Assembly (NCBI RefSeq): GCF_022603395.1
Contig: NZ_JAIBKA010000002.1
Coordinates: 310,001-374,000 of the forward strand
Reading direction: 5' to 3'
Origin: Desulfoferrobacter suflitae
GTDB lineage: Bacteria > Desulfobacterota > Syntrophobacteria > Syntrophobacterales > Syntrophobacteraceae
DNA: 64,000 bases
Shown here: positions 29,501-37,389 of the stretch, one piece after another
How the letters are laid out: each line of letters starts with the position of its first letter
Position numbering within the stretch: position 1 is the stretch's first letter
Program-made: the position numbers and the translations under genes
The notes under the pieces: generated by a model
What the model was told of the DNA's origin: nothing
The model's database searches: none
Seen by the model: only the letters and a program-made list of their open reading frames with translations

Positions 29501-31047
29501 CCCAGCAGTTGATGCGCGAAGCCATCGACGAGCATCGACTGAATCGCATTGTGGTGGCCGCCTGCACGCCCCGCACCCACGAACCTTTGTTCCAGGAAAC
29601 CATTCGAGAAGCCGGCCTGAATCGCTACCTGTTTGAATTTGCCAACATCAGGGATCAGGATTCCTGGGTCCATCAGGCGGAGCCCGAAAAGGCCACGGAA
29701 AAGGCAAAGGACCTGGTTCGCATGGCGGTGGCCAAGGTGGCATTGCTGGAACCCATCGACCGGCTGCAGGTGGAGCTCAATCACAATGCACTGGTCATAG
29801 GCGGCGGCGTCGCCGGTATGAGCGCAGCGATCAATCTGGCCGATCAGGGATACCACACATACCTGCTCGAACAGAAAGATCAGCTGGGCGGACATGCCCT
29901 CAAGGTCAAACAGACCTGGAAGGGCGAGGACATTGCCGGGTACGTCAAAGATCTCGGCGAGCGCGTGGTGAGCCACCCAAAGATAGAGATCATCACCGGT
30001 GCCCAGATCAAGGAAGTGGGCGGATTTGTGGGCAATTTCTTCACCACCGTGGAAGCCGGCGGGGCAGCTCGCGAACTGCATCACGGAGTCGCCATCCTGG
30101 CCACGGGAGCTCATTCATTCAATCCTGAAGAATACCTCTACGGCCAGACGGAACGCGTGACCAAGTGGCACGATCTTGAGGATCTCTATGCCCGCGAACC
30201 GGAGCGCCTGGAACAGGCCGACGCCGTTGCCTTCATCCAGTGCGTCGGCTCGCGTGAGCCGCAGCGCCCATACTGCTCCAAAATCTGCTGCACCGCGTCG
30301 GTCCAGCAGGCAATTGAGCTGAAAACCCGCAAACCGGACCTGGATGTTTATGTTCTCTATCGAGACCTCAGGACCTACGGTCAGCGCGAGGAGCTCTATC
30401 GTAAGGCGCGTGAGCTCGGTGTGCTGTTTATCCGCTACACCTTGAACAACAAGCCGGTGGTCGAGAAGGCTGCCGTGGACGGCAGGGAGAAATTGAAAAT
30501 CACCGTCACCGACCACATCCTCGGCAGACCCATTTCCCTGTACGTTGATCACTTGAATTTGGCTACGGCCATCATCCCCAGGGACCTGCAGACTCTTGGC
30601 AACTACTTCAAGGTTCCACTCACCGAGGACGGCTTTTTCCTGGAAGCGCACATGAAACTGCGCCCGGTGGACTTTGCCACAGACGGCGTGTTCGTCGCGG
30701 GTCTGGCCCACTATCCCAAGCCCCTGGAAGAATCCATCGCCCAGGCCCAGGCTGCCGCCGCCAGGGCGGCAACCGTGTTGAGCAAGCCTTACGTCGAGGT
30801 GGAGCCCATCGTATCGGCGGTGGACCAGGAACTCTGTATCGGTTGCGGATTGTGCGAAGCCTCCTGCCCGTTTGGCGCCATTCGGCTGGTCAAGGTACAC
30901 GGCAAGGGCTATCGCGCCGAAAATATCTCGGCCTCCTGCAAGGGATGCGGCATTTGCGCCGCAGCCTGCCCGCAGAAAGCCATCGACATGAAACACTTCC
31001 GCGACCGTCAGATTCTGGCTGCGATTTACGCCGGAGGACGAGGCTAG
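26554..31047 (+). CDS. hdrA: HdrA-GltD-HdrA fusion flavoprotein
   Basis: About 1,497 residues in three modules. Residues 20-165 are an HdrA/QmoA-like FAD domain (GGGIAGVQ; LDKTFPTNDC) with a 4Fe-4S motif at C124. Residues 170-625 are a GltD-like NAD(P)H-linked oxidoreductase (ICPHPCETACRRG, GSGPAGLSA near 264), with the first HdrA resuming after CLNCMACSECMQC near 636. Residues 938-1497 are a second HdrA (VFVCHCGINIG, FAD motif near 1082) ending in two ferredoxin motifs (about 1428 and 1462). I chose the ATG at 26554 because AGGA is six bases away; upstream in-frame starts lack sites or protein-like sequence. It probably passes electrons between NAD(P)H, flavin and ferredoxin for MetF. Confidence 0.9.
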   Translation: MMEKRKDEQLKAQPGGNGHTVGSVMVVGGGIAGVQSALDLANSGYYVHLVEKSPAIGGVMAQLDKTFPTNDCSMCILSPKLVEIGRHININLLTASEIERVAGEQGNFQVTVRKRPRYIDLEKCTACGDCAEVCPVTLTNEFEQGLSIRKATYKPYAQAIPSGYMIDKRDRSPCTNACPNQVNAHAYVALIAQGKYREAMEVILKTLPLPGVIGRICPHPCETACRRGQVDSPVAICALKRFVADKVDIEDLPIPEIDKRDEKVAIIGSGPAGLSAAHFLALEGYRPTIFEALPVAGGMLRVGIPDYRLPPEVLDKEIRAITRLGVDIKYNQALGKDFTVESLLAEGYKAVYVAIGAHRSLKLNIPGEDAEGVMHGVDFLRRVNQGRLTRVDGRVVIVGGGDVAIDAARAAQRLGASQVSILYRRSSKEMPARENEIEDALAEGIDIHYLTAPQQILTKDNRVIGVQCVRMELGEPDSSGRRRPIPVPGSEFSVESDLLIPAIGQTPDSICLAKTPGVCLTRWGTIEVDEVTYATGREGVFAGGDLQTGPWVAIGAVAHGREAAISISRYLKGQDMATGRKRLELPQENFVPIPDKIEKRARVEMPILPMAQRKSGFAEVEQGLTEEQALAEAARCLNCMACSECMQCVTACKAGAVDHTMQEEVVTLQVGSVIAAPGFKPFDPQVYDYGYGRYPNVVTSTEFERILSASGPFEGHLVRPSDHQPPKKIAWLQCVGSRDIHHAAHGYCSGVCCMYAIKEAVIAKEHSDYPLDTAIFFMDMRTYGKEFERYYNRAENENGVRFIRSRVHSIEPVEPGSDDLAIAYTDENGAMQSETFDMVVLSIGLEISNEGKELAARLGIAVDPDGFAQTSSFSPVATSRPGIFACGAFAGPKDIPYSVMEASAASAASAASLADSRNTLVHSKTYPDELQVGGEEPRIGVFVCHCGINIGSVVDVPAVRDYAKTLPNVVFVANNLFTCSQDTQQLMREAIDEHRLNRIVVAACTPRTHEPLFQETIREAGLNRYLFEFANIRDQDSWVHQAEPEKATEKAKDLVRMAVAKVALLEPIDRLQVELNHNALVIGGGVAGMSAAINLADQGYHTYLLEQKDQLGGHALKVKQTWKGEDIAGYVKDLGERVVSHPKIEIITGAQIKEVGGFVGNFFTTVEAGGAARELHHGVAILATGAHSFNPEEYLYGQTERVTKWHDLEDLYAREPERLEQADAVAFIQCVGSREPQRPYCSKICCTASVQQAIELKTRKPDLDVYVLYRDLRTYGQREELYRKARELGVLFIRYTLNNKPVVEKAAVDGREKLKITVTDHILGRPISLYVDHLNLATAIIPRDLQTLGNYFKVPLTEDGFFLEAHMKLRPVDFATDGVFVAGLAHYPKPLEESIAQAQAAAARAATVLSKPYVEVEPIVSAVDQELCIGCGLCEASCPFGAIRLVKVHGKGYRAENISASCKGCGICAAACPQKAIDMKHFRDRQILAAIYAGGRG

Positions 31048-31057
31048 CCAAAGATTC

Positions 31058-31096
31058 AGGCTGCGGGAGCTGAACCGCTGGCGGTTCCCGCAGCCT
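31058..31096 (+). other. Strong intercistronic hairpin
   Basis: A perfect 10-bp stem (AGGCTGCGGG at 31058-31067 with CCCGCAGCCT at 31087-31096) encloses an inner AACCGC/GCGGTT stem. It lies between the hdrA fusion and mvhD without a T-run, so it is more likely an RNA processing or stability element than a terminator. Confidence 0.6.
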
Positions 31097-31128
31097 GCCG
31101 ACAGTAATCATTGAGGGAGAGAAAACAA

Positions 31129-31887
31129 ATGAGTGATGCCTTTGAAGCCAAAATCCTGGCCTTTCTGTGCAATTGGTGTGCCTATGCCGGAGCCGACCTG
31201 GCGGGCGTTTCCCGATTTCAGTACCCGTCCAGCCTGCGGGTCATCCGCACTATGTGCTCCGGCCGCGTCGATCCTCTCTATGTCATAGAAGGATTGAAAA
31301 GCGGATACGATCAAGTTGCGGTGTTTGGGTGACACATTGGTGACTGCCATTACCTGGAAGGTAATGTATACGCATCCAAGCGCATGAAAATGGTGGAAAC
31401 ATTGCTGGATATCTGCGGAATCGGCAGGCGGCGCATGGCCCTGCGCTGGGTCAGTGCCGCGGAAGGGCAGCTGTTTGCTGATACCGTCAAGGAACTGACT
31501 AAATCCACTCAAGAACTGGGACCTTTCGACGCGCAGGAGCACCGGCTGCAGCTGGCAGCCATTGAAGGCGCCCTGAAGTCTCCGCGCATCCGCTGGCTGA
31601 CCGGCATGGATCGGCATCTGACAGAACGCGGCAACGTCTACAACGAGAAGATTGATCTGGAAACCTTTCAGAAAATGGAACGAGAGGTGGCTGAAGACGA
31701 ATACCAGAAAGCCCTGCTGTTGGAAGCGCTCCGGGAGGGGCCGCTGTCGGTGCGAGAGATGGCTGCCAGAACCGGATTGCCCGTATACACGGTGTCGCTT
31801 AAGCTGAACGACCTGGAACGACGCGGGTTGGCTGATCTCAAGGGTTTCGAAGGATCTACTCCCAAATTCATAAGACTGGCGGCGTAG
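31129..31887 (+). CDS. mvhD: MvhD-like iron-sulfur subunit, selenoprotein (Sec68), with winged-helix tail
   Basis: MvhD passes electrons through a 2Fe-2S cluster to HdrA. The frame runs from ATG 31129 through an in-frame TGA at 31330-31332 to the stop at 31887, giving 252 residues. The TGA sits exactly where MvhD has Cys in GCHIGDCHYLEGN, and homology continues unbroken on both sides, so it is read as selenocysteine. A SECIS-like hairpin follows. The N-terminal cluster motif FLCNWCAY is intact. After about residue 165 a winged-helix-like segment (LSVREMAARTGLPVYT) is added, which is unusual for MvhD. GAGGGAG precedes the ATG. Confidence 0.9.
31348..31366 (+). promoter_or_regulatory. SECIS-like hairpin in mvhD (first copy)
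   Basis: CATTACCT-GGA-AGGTAATG forms an eight-base-pair stem with a GGA tip. The tip lies about 24 bases after the UGA at 31330, within the range for bacterial SECIS elements read by SelB. Confidence 0.7.
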
Positions 31888-31900
31888 CTGCGTCGCAGTT

Positions 31901-31966
31901 CGAGTTGCGGGCCGCCGCGGGACGGCAGCCCTCGGGCACTCCCCGCATCAAGGGCCGGACAACTCG
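31901..31966 (+). other. Intercistronic stem between mvhD and the second hdrA
   Basis: CGAGTTG (31901-31907) pairs perfectly with CAACTCG (31960-31966), closing a GC-rich 52-base interior containing further GGCC pairing. It is not followed by a T-run. As with the hairpin at 31058, a role in message stability or processing is inferred. Confidence 0.4.
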
Positions 31967-31993
31967 CAATATACGAACGCGAAGAGGGTGATT

Positions 31994-34900
31994 ATGGCTA
32001 ATACAAATAATGATCAGAAAAAAGGGGCCGTGCTGGTTGTCGGAGCAGGAGTAGCCGGCATGCAGGCATCGCTCGATTTGGCGAGTTCGGGTTATCTGGT
32101 GCACCTGCTCGACAAGTCCCCGACCATCGGCGGCATCATGTCCCAGTTGGACAAGACCTTTCCGACCAACGACTGTGCCATGTGCATCATTTCTCCCAAA
32201 CTGGTGGAAGTGGGACGTCACCTCAACATCGATATTCACCCCAATACGGAAGTGGCTTCCATTGAAGGGGAAGCGGGCAACTTCGCAGTGACCGTTCAGA
32301 CTCAGCCCCGCTATATCGATCTTGCCGCGTGCACGGCGTGCGGCCAGTGCCGACAGGTCTGTCCGGCCACCGCAGTGAATGAATTCAACCAGGCCCTCGA
32401 TCTGAGGGAAGCAACCTACATGCGCTATCCGCAGGCGATCCCGCGCGGCTTCACCATTGACCGCGAGGTGTGCATCGGCTGCGGGCTGTGCGAAAAGGTG
32501 TGCCTGGCCGAAGCCATCCACTACGACGATCAGGCGCGTCAAAAGGTGCTCGAAGTGGGATCGGTCATCCTGGCACCGGGCAATGAGGTATTCGACCCAT
32601 CGCGGTTTGACACCTACAACTACCTGAACTTTCCAAATGTCGTCACAAGCCTCGAATTCGAAAGAATATTGAGCGCCTCAGGACCCTATCGGGGTCACCT
32701 GATGCGCCCCTATGACCGGGAAGAGCCACATAAAATTGCCTGGCTGCAGTGTGTCGGTTCGCGCAATATCAACGCCTGCGATAATTCCTACTGCTCGGCC
32801 GTCTGCTGCATGTATGCCATCAAGGAGGCGGTGATCGCCAAGGAACACGCTCACGCCGATCTGGATACCGCCATCTTTTATATGGACATGCGCACCTACG
32901 GCAAAGAATTCGAGCAGTACTACAACCGCGCCAAGGAACATGGCGTGCGCTTCATTCGCTCGCGCGTCCATTCCATCGAGCCCGCAGGCGAATGTGACCT
33001 GAGGCTCAGTTACACCAATGAAAAGGGCGAGCAAAAAGAAGAAGTCTTTGACATGGTGGTCCTGTCGGTGGGCTTTGAAGTGGGCCAAGGCACTATCGAA
33101 TTGGCCGAGCGGCTGGGGGTCGAGCTCAATGAGCATCACTTTGCGGTGACCGACGGGTTTATGCCGGTGGCCACCTCCAGACCCGGCATTTATGTATGCG
33201 GAACCCTGCAGGCGCCCAAGGACATCCCTCAGTCCGTTATGGAGGCTTCCGGTGCCGCCGCGGGCACCAGCGCCATGCTCAGCGAAATGCGCTGGACCGA
33301 GACACGCACCCGGGAACTTCCCCCGGAAAGAGACGTGAGTGAAGAGCCGCCGCGCATTGGTGTCTTTGTCTGCAATTGCGGCATCAACATCGGCGGCATC
33401 GTCGATGTCCCTGCCGTGCGTGAATATGCCCGTACACTCCCCAATGTGGTTCACGTGGAAGACAACCTGTTCACCTGCTCCCAGGACACTCAGGTGAGAA
33501 TGGCGGAGGTGATCAAGGAAAAGGGCATCAACCGCATGGTGGTCGCCGCCTGCACCCCCCTCACCCACGAAGCGCTGTTCCGGGAGACGCTGCTGGAAGC
33601 GGGCATCAACAAGTACCTGTTTGACATGGCCAACATTCGCAACCAGGATTCCTGGGTGCACATGAACGATAAGCAGAAGGCTACCGACAAGGCCAAAGAC
33701 CTGGTCAGGATGTCTGTGGCCAGAGCCGGCCTGCTCAAAGAACTGCACGAGAAAAAGGTCGAGATCAAGCAGAGCGGGCTCGTGATCGGCGGCGGGGTGG
33801 CCGGCATGAACGCGGCTCTCAACCTGGCCAGACAGGGATTCCAGGCTGTGCTGGTGGAAAAGGACAAAGAGCTTGGCGGCCTCGCCCGCAGAGTCTCCCA
33901 CACCATAGAGAACCTCGATGTGCAGACATACCTGGACCGTCTCATCACCCAAGTAAAATCCGATGACAACGTTACCGTCCTCACCGAAGCCGAGGTGGTC
34001 GGGTTCAAGGGATACAAGGGCAACTTCACCACCACCGTGCAGCACGGCCCGGACAAAACCGAACAAACCGTCGAACATGGAGTGGCCATTGTCGCTACCG
34101 GGGCGCACGAATACCAGCCCAAGGAATTCATGTACGGTGAAAGCGACCGGGTCATGACCCAGCTGGAGCTCGACAAACTTCTGCACGAGCGGACCAACGG
34201 CAGTGATCCCGCCACATGGAGCAATGTCGTAATGATCCAGTGCGTTGGCTCGCGCAACGAAGAAAACCCCAATTGCAGCCGCATCTGCTGCCAGAGCGCG
34301 GTGAAACATGCCCTGCAGCTCAAGGAACTCAATCCGGAAATGAATATTTACATTCTCTATCGCGACATGAGAATGTACGGTTTGCTCGAGGACTACTATA
34401 CTGAAGCGCGCAAGAAAGGTATCATCTTTTCCCGGTTTGAACTGGACAATCCACCCGTGGTGAACCGTAACGGAGAAGGCGTAGAGGTGACGTTCCATGA
34501 CCACGTGCTGCAGCGGCCGGTTAAGGTTCCGGTGGATGCCGTGGTGTTGAGTGCGGCCACCCTTGCCAATGAAACCGATAGACTGGCCACCCACTTGAAG
34601 GTTCCCCGCAATGCTTACGGCTTCTTCATTGAGGCTCACGCAAAGCTTCGACCGGTGGATTTTTCCTCGGAGGGGATTTATTTGTGCGGCACCGCCCACA
34701 GTCCCAAGCTCATCAGTGAGAGCATCACCCAGGCTTTGGCCGCCGCTTCCCGCGCCGGCACCTTTCTGGCCGGCAAGACCCTGAGTGTCGGTGGAGCCGT
34801 AGCGCATGTGGACAAGACTCACTGTGCAGCCTGTCTGGTGTGCGTTATGAGCTGCCCCTACGGCGTTCCGCGGATCAACGAAGAAAACGTCTCCGAGATC

Positions 34901-35029
34901 AACGAAGCCCTGTGTCAGGGATGCGGGGTTTGTGTTTCCGAGTGTCCTGCAAAAACGATTCAGCTAAGTCATTATGAGGATGATCAGGTCCTCGAAAATG
35001 TGCATGCTTTATTGGAAGGAGTCATGTAA
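31994..35029 (+). CDS. hdrA: Double HdrA flavoprotein
   Basis: A 1,011-residue protein of two fused HdrA units without the GltD insert. Unit one has the FAD motif GAGVAGMQ (near residue 16), LDKTFPTNDC, 4Fe-4S motifs near residues 113 and 160, and WLQCVGSRN near 250. Unit two starts at VFVCNCGINIG (near 454), has GGGVAGMNAA near 597, CVGSRNEENPNC near 750, and ends in ferredoxin motifs near 944 and 974. It likely carries two FADs and several clusters and receives electrons from the adjacent MvhD. GAGGGTG precedes the ATG at 31994; its stop overlaps the second mvhD start. Confidence 0.93.
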   Translation: MANTNNDQKKGAVLVVGAGVAGMQASLDLASSGYLVHLLDKSPTIGGIMSQLDKTFPTNDCAMCIISPKLVEVGRHLNIDIHPNTEVASIEGEAGNFAVTVQTQPRYIDLAACTACGQCRQVCPATAVNEFNQALDLREATYMRYPQAIPRGFTIDREVCIGCGLCEKVCLAEAIHYDDQARQKVLEVGSVILAPGNEVFDPSRFDTYNYLNFPNVVTSLEFERILSASGPYRGHLMRPYDREEPHKIAWLQCVGSRNINACDNSYCSAVCCMYAIKEAVIAKEHAHADLDTAIFYMDMRTYGKEFEQYYNRAKEHGVRFIRSRVHSIEPAGECDLRLSYTNEKGEQKEEVFDMVVLSVGFEVGQGTIELAERLGVELNEHHFAVTDGFMPVATSRPGIYVCGTLQAPKDIPQSVMEASGAAAGTSAMLSEMRWTETRTRELPPERDVSEEPPRIGVFVCNCGINIGGIVDVPAVREYARTLPNVVHVEDNLFTCSQDTQVRMAEVIKEKGINRMVVAACTPLTHEALFRETLLEAGINKYLFDMANIRNQDSWVHMNDKQKATDKAKDLVRMSVARAGLLKELHEKKVEIKQSGLVIGGGVAGMNAALNLARQGFQAVLVEKDKELGGLARRVSHTIENLDVQTYLDRLITQVKSDDNVTVLTEAEVVGFKGYKGNFTTTVQHGPDKTEQTVEHGVAIVATGAHEYQPKEFMYGESDRVMTQLELDKLLHERTNGSDPATWSNVVMIQCVGSRNEENPNCSRICCQSAVKHALQLKELNPEMNIYILYRDMRMYGLLEDYYTEARKKGIIFSRFELDNPPVVNRNGEGVEVTFHDHVLQRPVKVPVDAVVLSAATLANETDRLATHLKVPRNAYGFFIEAHAKLRPVDFSSEGIYLCGTAHSPKLISESITQALAAASRAGTFLAGKTLSVGGAVAHVDKTHCAACLVCVMSCPYGVPRINEENVSEINEALCQGCGVCVSECPAKTIQLSHYEDDQVLENVHALLEGVM

Positions 35030-35484
35030 TGGAACAGTTTGAACCGGTTATTGTTGCTTTTTGCTGCAGTTACTGAGCGTATTCTGCAGCGGACCTGGCA
35101 GGTTCCATGAGATTGAATTACCCAACGAATATCAAAATCGTAAAGCTCCCTTGCAGCGGGCGGGTGGACATCCTTCACCTGATGAAAGCCATGGAAGAGG
35201 GAGCCGACGGAGTTTTCGTTGCCGGTTGTCTGGAGGGTGATTGCCACTATCAGGCGGGGAATTTGAGAGCCAAAAAGCGGGTGGCGTACGTTAAGGAAAT
35301 CCTGGATAAGATTGGTGTAGGGGGAGAACGTGTCGCCATGTATAATCTGTCCGCAGGTCAGGGTCCCAGATTCGCTGAAATTGCCCGGGAGATGACCGAA
35401 AAGATAAAAGCCCTGGGGCCCAGCCCTATCAGGATTGCCAAAAGGAAGGCCGCGGGAAGGCCTACGACGGAGGAAGCTGCATGA
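35029..35484 (+). CDS. mvhD: MvhD-like iron-sulfur subunit, selenoprotein (Sec16)
   Basis: The ATG at 35029 shares a base with the hdrA stop and has GGAAGGAG nine bases upstream. The frame reaches an in-frame TGA at 35074-35076 and then runs to 35484, giving 151 residues. Before it is FCCSY, after it AYSAADLAGS; MvhD proteins have FCCNWCSYAGADLAG here, so the UGA replaces a conserved cluster cysteine and is read as selenocysteine. The second motif, AGCLEGDCHYQAGN, keeps cysteine where the first mvhD has Sec. A SECIS-like hairpin follows. Starting translation at the ATG at 35107 would lose the N-terminal motif. Confidence 0.9.
35091..35106 (+). promoter_or_regulatory. SECIS-like hairpin in mvhD (second copy)
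   Basis: GGACCT-GGC-AGGTTCC forms a six-pair stem with a single bulged U on the 3' side and a GGC tip, about 21 bases after the UGA. A bulged U and apical G are features of the E. coli fdhF SECIS bound by SelB. Confidence 0.7.
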
Positions 35485-36149
35485 TTATCGCCAAACCGAA
35501 ACCCATCGAAGAGATCATCGAACTGGTCAAGGATCTCAAAAGCGTACTCGTAGCCGGCTGCGACGGTTGTGTGACCGTTTGTGAAGCCGGCGGCATGAAA
35601 GAAGCTCAGGTGCTCGCATCGGCGTTGCGCATGTACTTCAGACAACAGGGCAAAGATGCCAGAGTGGACGAAACCAGCCTTACCCGTCAGTGCGATCGCC
35701 CTTACATCGCTCAGCTCGATGATCAGATCGAAAAGTACGATGCGGTGGTTTCGCTGGCATGCGGTGCAGGAGTGCAGTTTTTGGCGGAACGATTCTCCAA
35801 GAAACCCATTTTCCCGGGAGTAAACACCTGTTTCATCGGGGTTACCGAACAAAAGGGAGAATGGACTGAGCGCTGCCAGGCCTGCGGCGACTGCATTCTG
35901 GCGACCACCGGCGGCATTTGCCCGATCGCCCGCTGTTCGAAGCGCATGGCGAACGGTCCATGCGGCGGCTCTTCCAGCGGCAAGTGTGAAATCAGCAAGG
36001 AAACGGCCTGTGGCTGGCACCTGATCTACGAACGACTGAAAGAACTGGGGCAGCTGGATCGTTTTGAGCGGCCGAACGACCCCAAGAATTGGGCCACCAG
36101 CAGAGACGGGGGACCCCGTAAGATCATCAAGGAGGTTTCACAGGTATGA
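35481..36149 (+). CDS. metV: MetV, zinc/iron-sulfur partner of methylene-tetrahydrofolate reductase
   Basis: A 222-residue MTHFR C-terminal-type protein. Cysteines C27, C30 and C34 (GCDGCVTVC), then CQACGDC and CPIARCSKR, CGG and KCE, provide ligands for zinc and 4Fe-4S clusters. In Moorella-type complexes MetV connects MetF to Hdr and Mvh subunits. Its ATG overlaps the mvhD stop (ATGA) and has GGAGG upstream, and its own stop overlaps metF, so the three proteins are translationally coupled. Confidence 0.92.
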   Translation: MIIAKPKPIEEIIELVKDLKSVLVAGCDGCVTVCEAGGMKEAQVLASALRMYFRQQGKDARVDETSLTRQCDRPYIAQLDDQIEKYDAVVSLACGAGVQFLAERFSKKPIFPGVNTCFIGVTEQKGEWTERCQACGDCILATTGGICPIARCSKRMANGPCGGSSSGKCEISKETACGWHLIYERLKELGQLDRFERPNDPKNWATSRDGGPRKIIKEVSQV

Positions 36150-37090
36150 GCACAAACAACTCCGCTAAGACCCCAAGTAAGCTGCAAAAGATCATGGATG
36201 CAGGACACTTCGGCGTTACTTCTGAATGTGGGCCTCCGCGCGGTGCTGACGGCAGGATAGTAGAAGAAAAGGCCAACCTCATCGGCGATTATGTAGATGC
36301 CATCAATGTCACCGACAACCAGACGGCGGTGGTTCGCCTGTGCAGCCTGGCGGCATGCATCCGCATCAAGCAGATGGGCTTCGAGCCCATCCTGCAAATG
36401 GTCAGCCGGGATCGCAACCGCATCGGCATGCAGGCGGACATTCTCGGCGCCGCCTCATTCGGCATCCATAACATGCTGTGCTTGACGGGCGACCATCAGA
36501 GCTTCGGCGACCATCCCACCGCCGTCAATGTGTTTGATCTGGATTCCACCCAGTTGATCCAAACGGTAAAAATGATGCGCGATGAAAAGAAGCTGCTGAG
36601 CGGCTTCGAGATGAAAGTTGCGCCGGAAATGTTCATCGGCTGCGCGGCCAACCCCTTTGCCGACCCCTTCGAGATCCGCGTGGCGCGCCTTGCCAAGAAA
36701 ATTGCCGCCGGCGCTCAATTCATACAGACCCAATGCATTTACAATATGGACAAATTCAAACTCTGGATGCAGCAGGTGGTGGATCGCGGATTGCACGAAA
36801 AGGCGCATATCATGGCCGGCTTGACCCCGATGAAATCCCTCGGTATGGCCAAGTACATGAAAAACAAGGTGCCGGGAATGGATGTGCCCGATTCGGTGAT
36901 CGAGCGGTTGGCCGGGGTGCCCAAGGACAAACAGGCCGAGGAAGGCATCAAGATGTGCATCGAACAGATCCAGGAACTCAAGGAAGTTGAAGGGGTTCGG
37001 GGATTTCACATCATGGCCATCGAATGGGAAGAAAAGGTGCCCGAAATCGTCAAGGGCGGCGGACTCTACCCGCGACCGAAAGTGGACTAG
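36146..37090 (+). CDS. metF: Methylene-tetrahydrofolate reductase MetF
   Basis: FAD-dependent TIM-barrel enzyme of 314 residues that interconverts methylene- and methyl-tetrahydrofolate in the methyl branch of the Wood-Ljungdahl pathway. Visible are VTSECGPPRG near residue 24, the INVTDNQTA loop, MLCLTGDH near 111, and FIQTQCIYNMD near 195. AAGGAGG lies ten bases upstream. As the last gene of the hdrA-mvhD-hdrA-mvhD-metV-metF operon it is likely the substrate-facing subunit. In syntrophs the pathway can run in the oxidative direction. Confidence 0.94.
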   Translation: MSTNNSAKTPSKLQKIMDAGHFGVTSECGPPRGADGRIVEEKANLIGDYVDAINVTDNQTAVVRLCSLAACIRIKQMGFEPILQMVSRDRNRIGMQADILGAASFGIHNMLCLTGDHQSFGDHPTAVNVFDLDSTQLIQTVKMMRDEKKLLSGFEMKVAPEMFIGCAANPFADPFEIRVARLAKKIAAGAQFIQTQCIYNMDKFKLWMQQVVDRGLHEKAHIMAGLTPMKSLGMAKYMKNKVPGMDVPDSVIERLAGVPKDKQAEEGIKMCIEQIQELKEVEGVRGFHIMAIEWEEKVPEIVKGGGLYPRPKVD

Positions 37091-37194
37091 AAAGCTGACC
37101 GGCCCTGAAGCGGGGCCGTCGGTCCATCCGTAAACACGGAACTCCGCGCCGTCAGAAGAATGCAGCTCAGGGCTTCAGCCCTGCGTTATTTGGC

Positions 37195-37240
37195 GAGCCC
37201 GACAGGCTGTTTTTTCAGCCGTGTCGGGCTCGTTCTTTTT
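37195..37240 (+). terminator. Strong intrinsic terminator after metF
   Basis: GAGCCCGACAGGCTG (37195-37209) pairs with CAGCCGTGTCGGGCTC (37216-37231), with one bulge and a T6 loop, followed by GTTCTTTTT. It lies about 105 bases beyond the metF stop and closes the Hdr-Mvh-Met operon. Confidence 0.88.
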
Positions 37241-37389
37241 GTTGTGGTCCGACCTCTATTTCCCGATCTCACTCATACTTCTCGGCCATGCCCACTGAAG
37301 TCGGCATCCAAAAGGTAGCGGTAACCCGCCGGGGGTCTCGCGCCTTGGCGTTGTTTCCCCGACATGGCAGGGGCACATCGGGAGGATTG

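Noticed and set aside
31330-31332. In-frame stop suggesting a broken mvhD pseudogene
   Set aside because: The coding frame and conserved motifs continue exactly through the TGA, a hairpin follows, and a second mvhD in the operon shows the same feature at another cysteine. Selenocysteine explains both better than decay.
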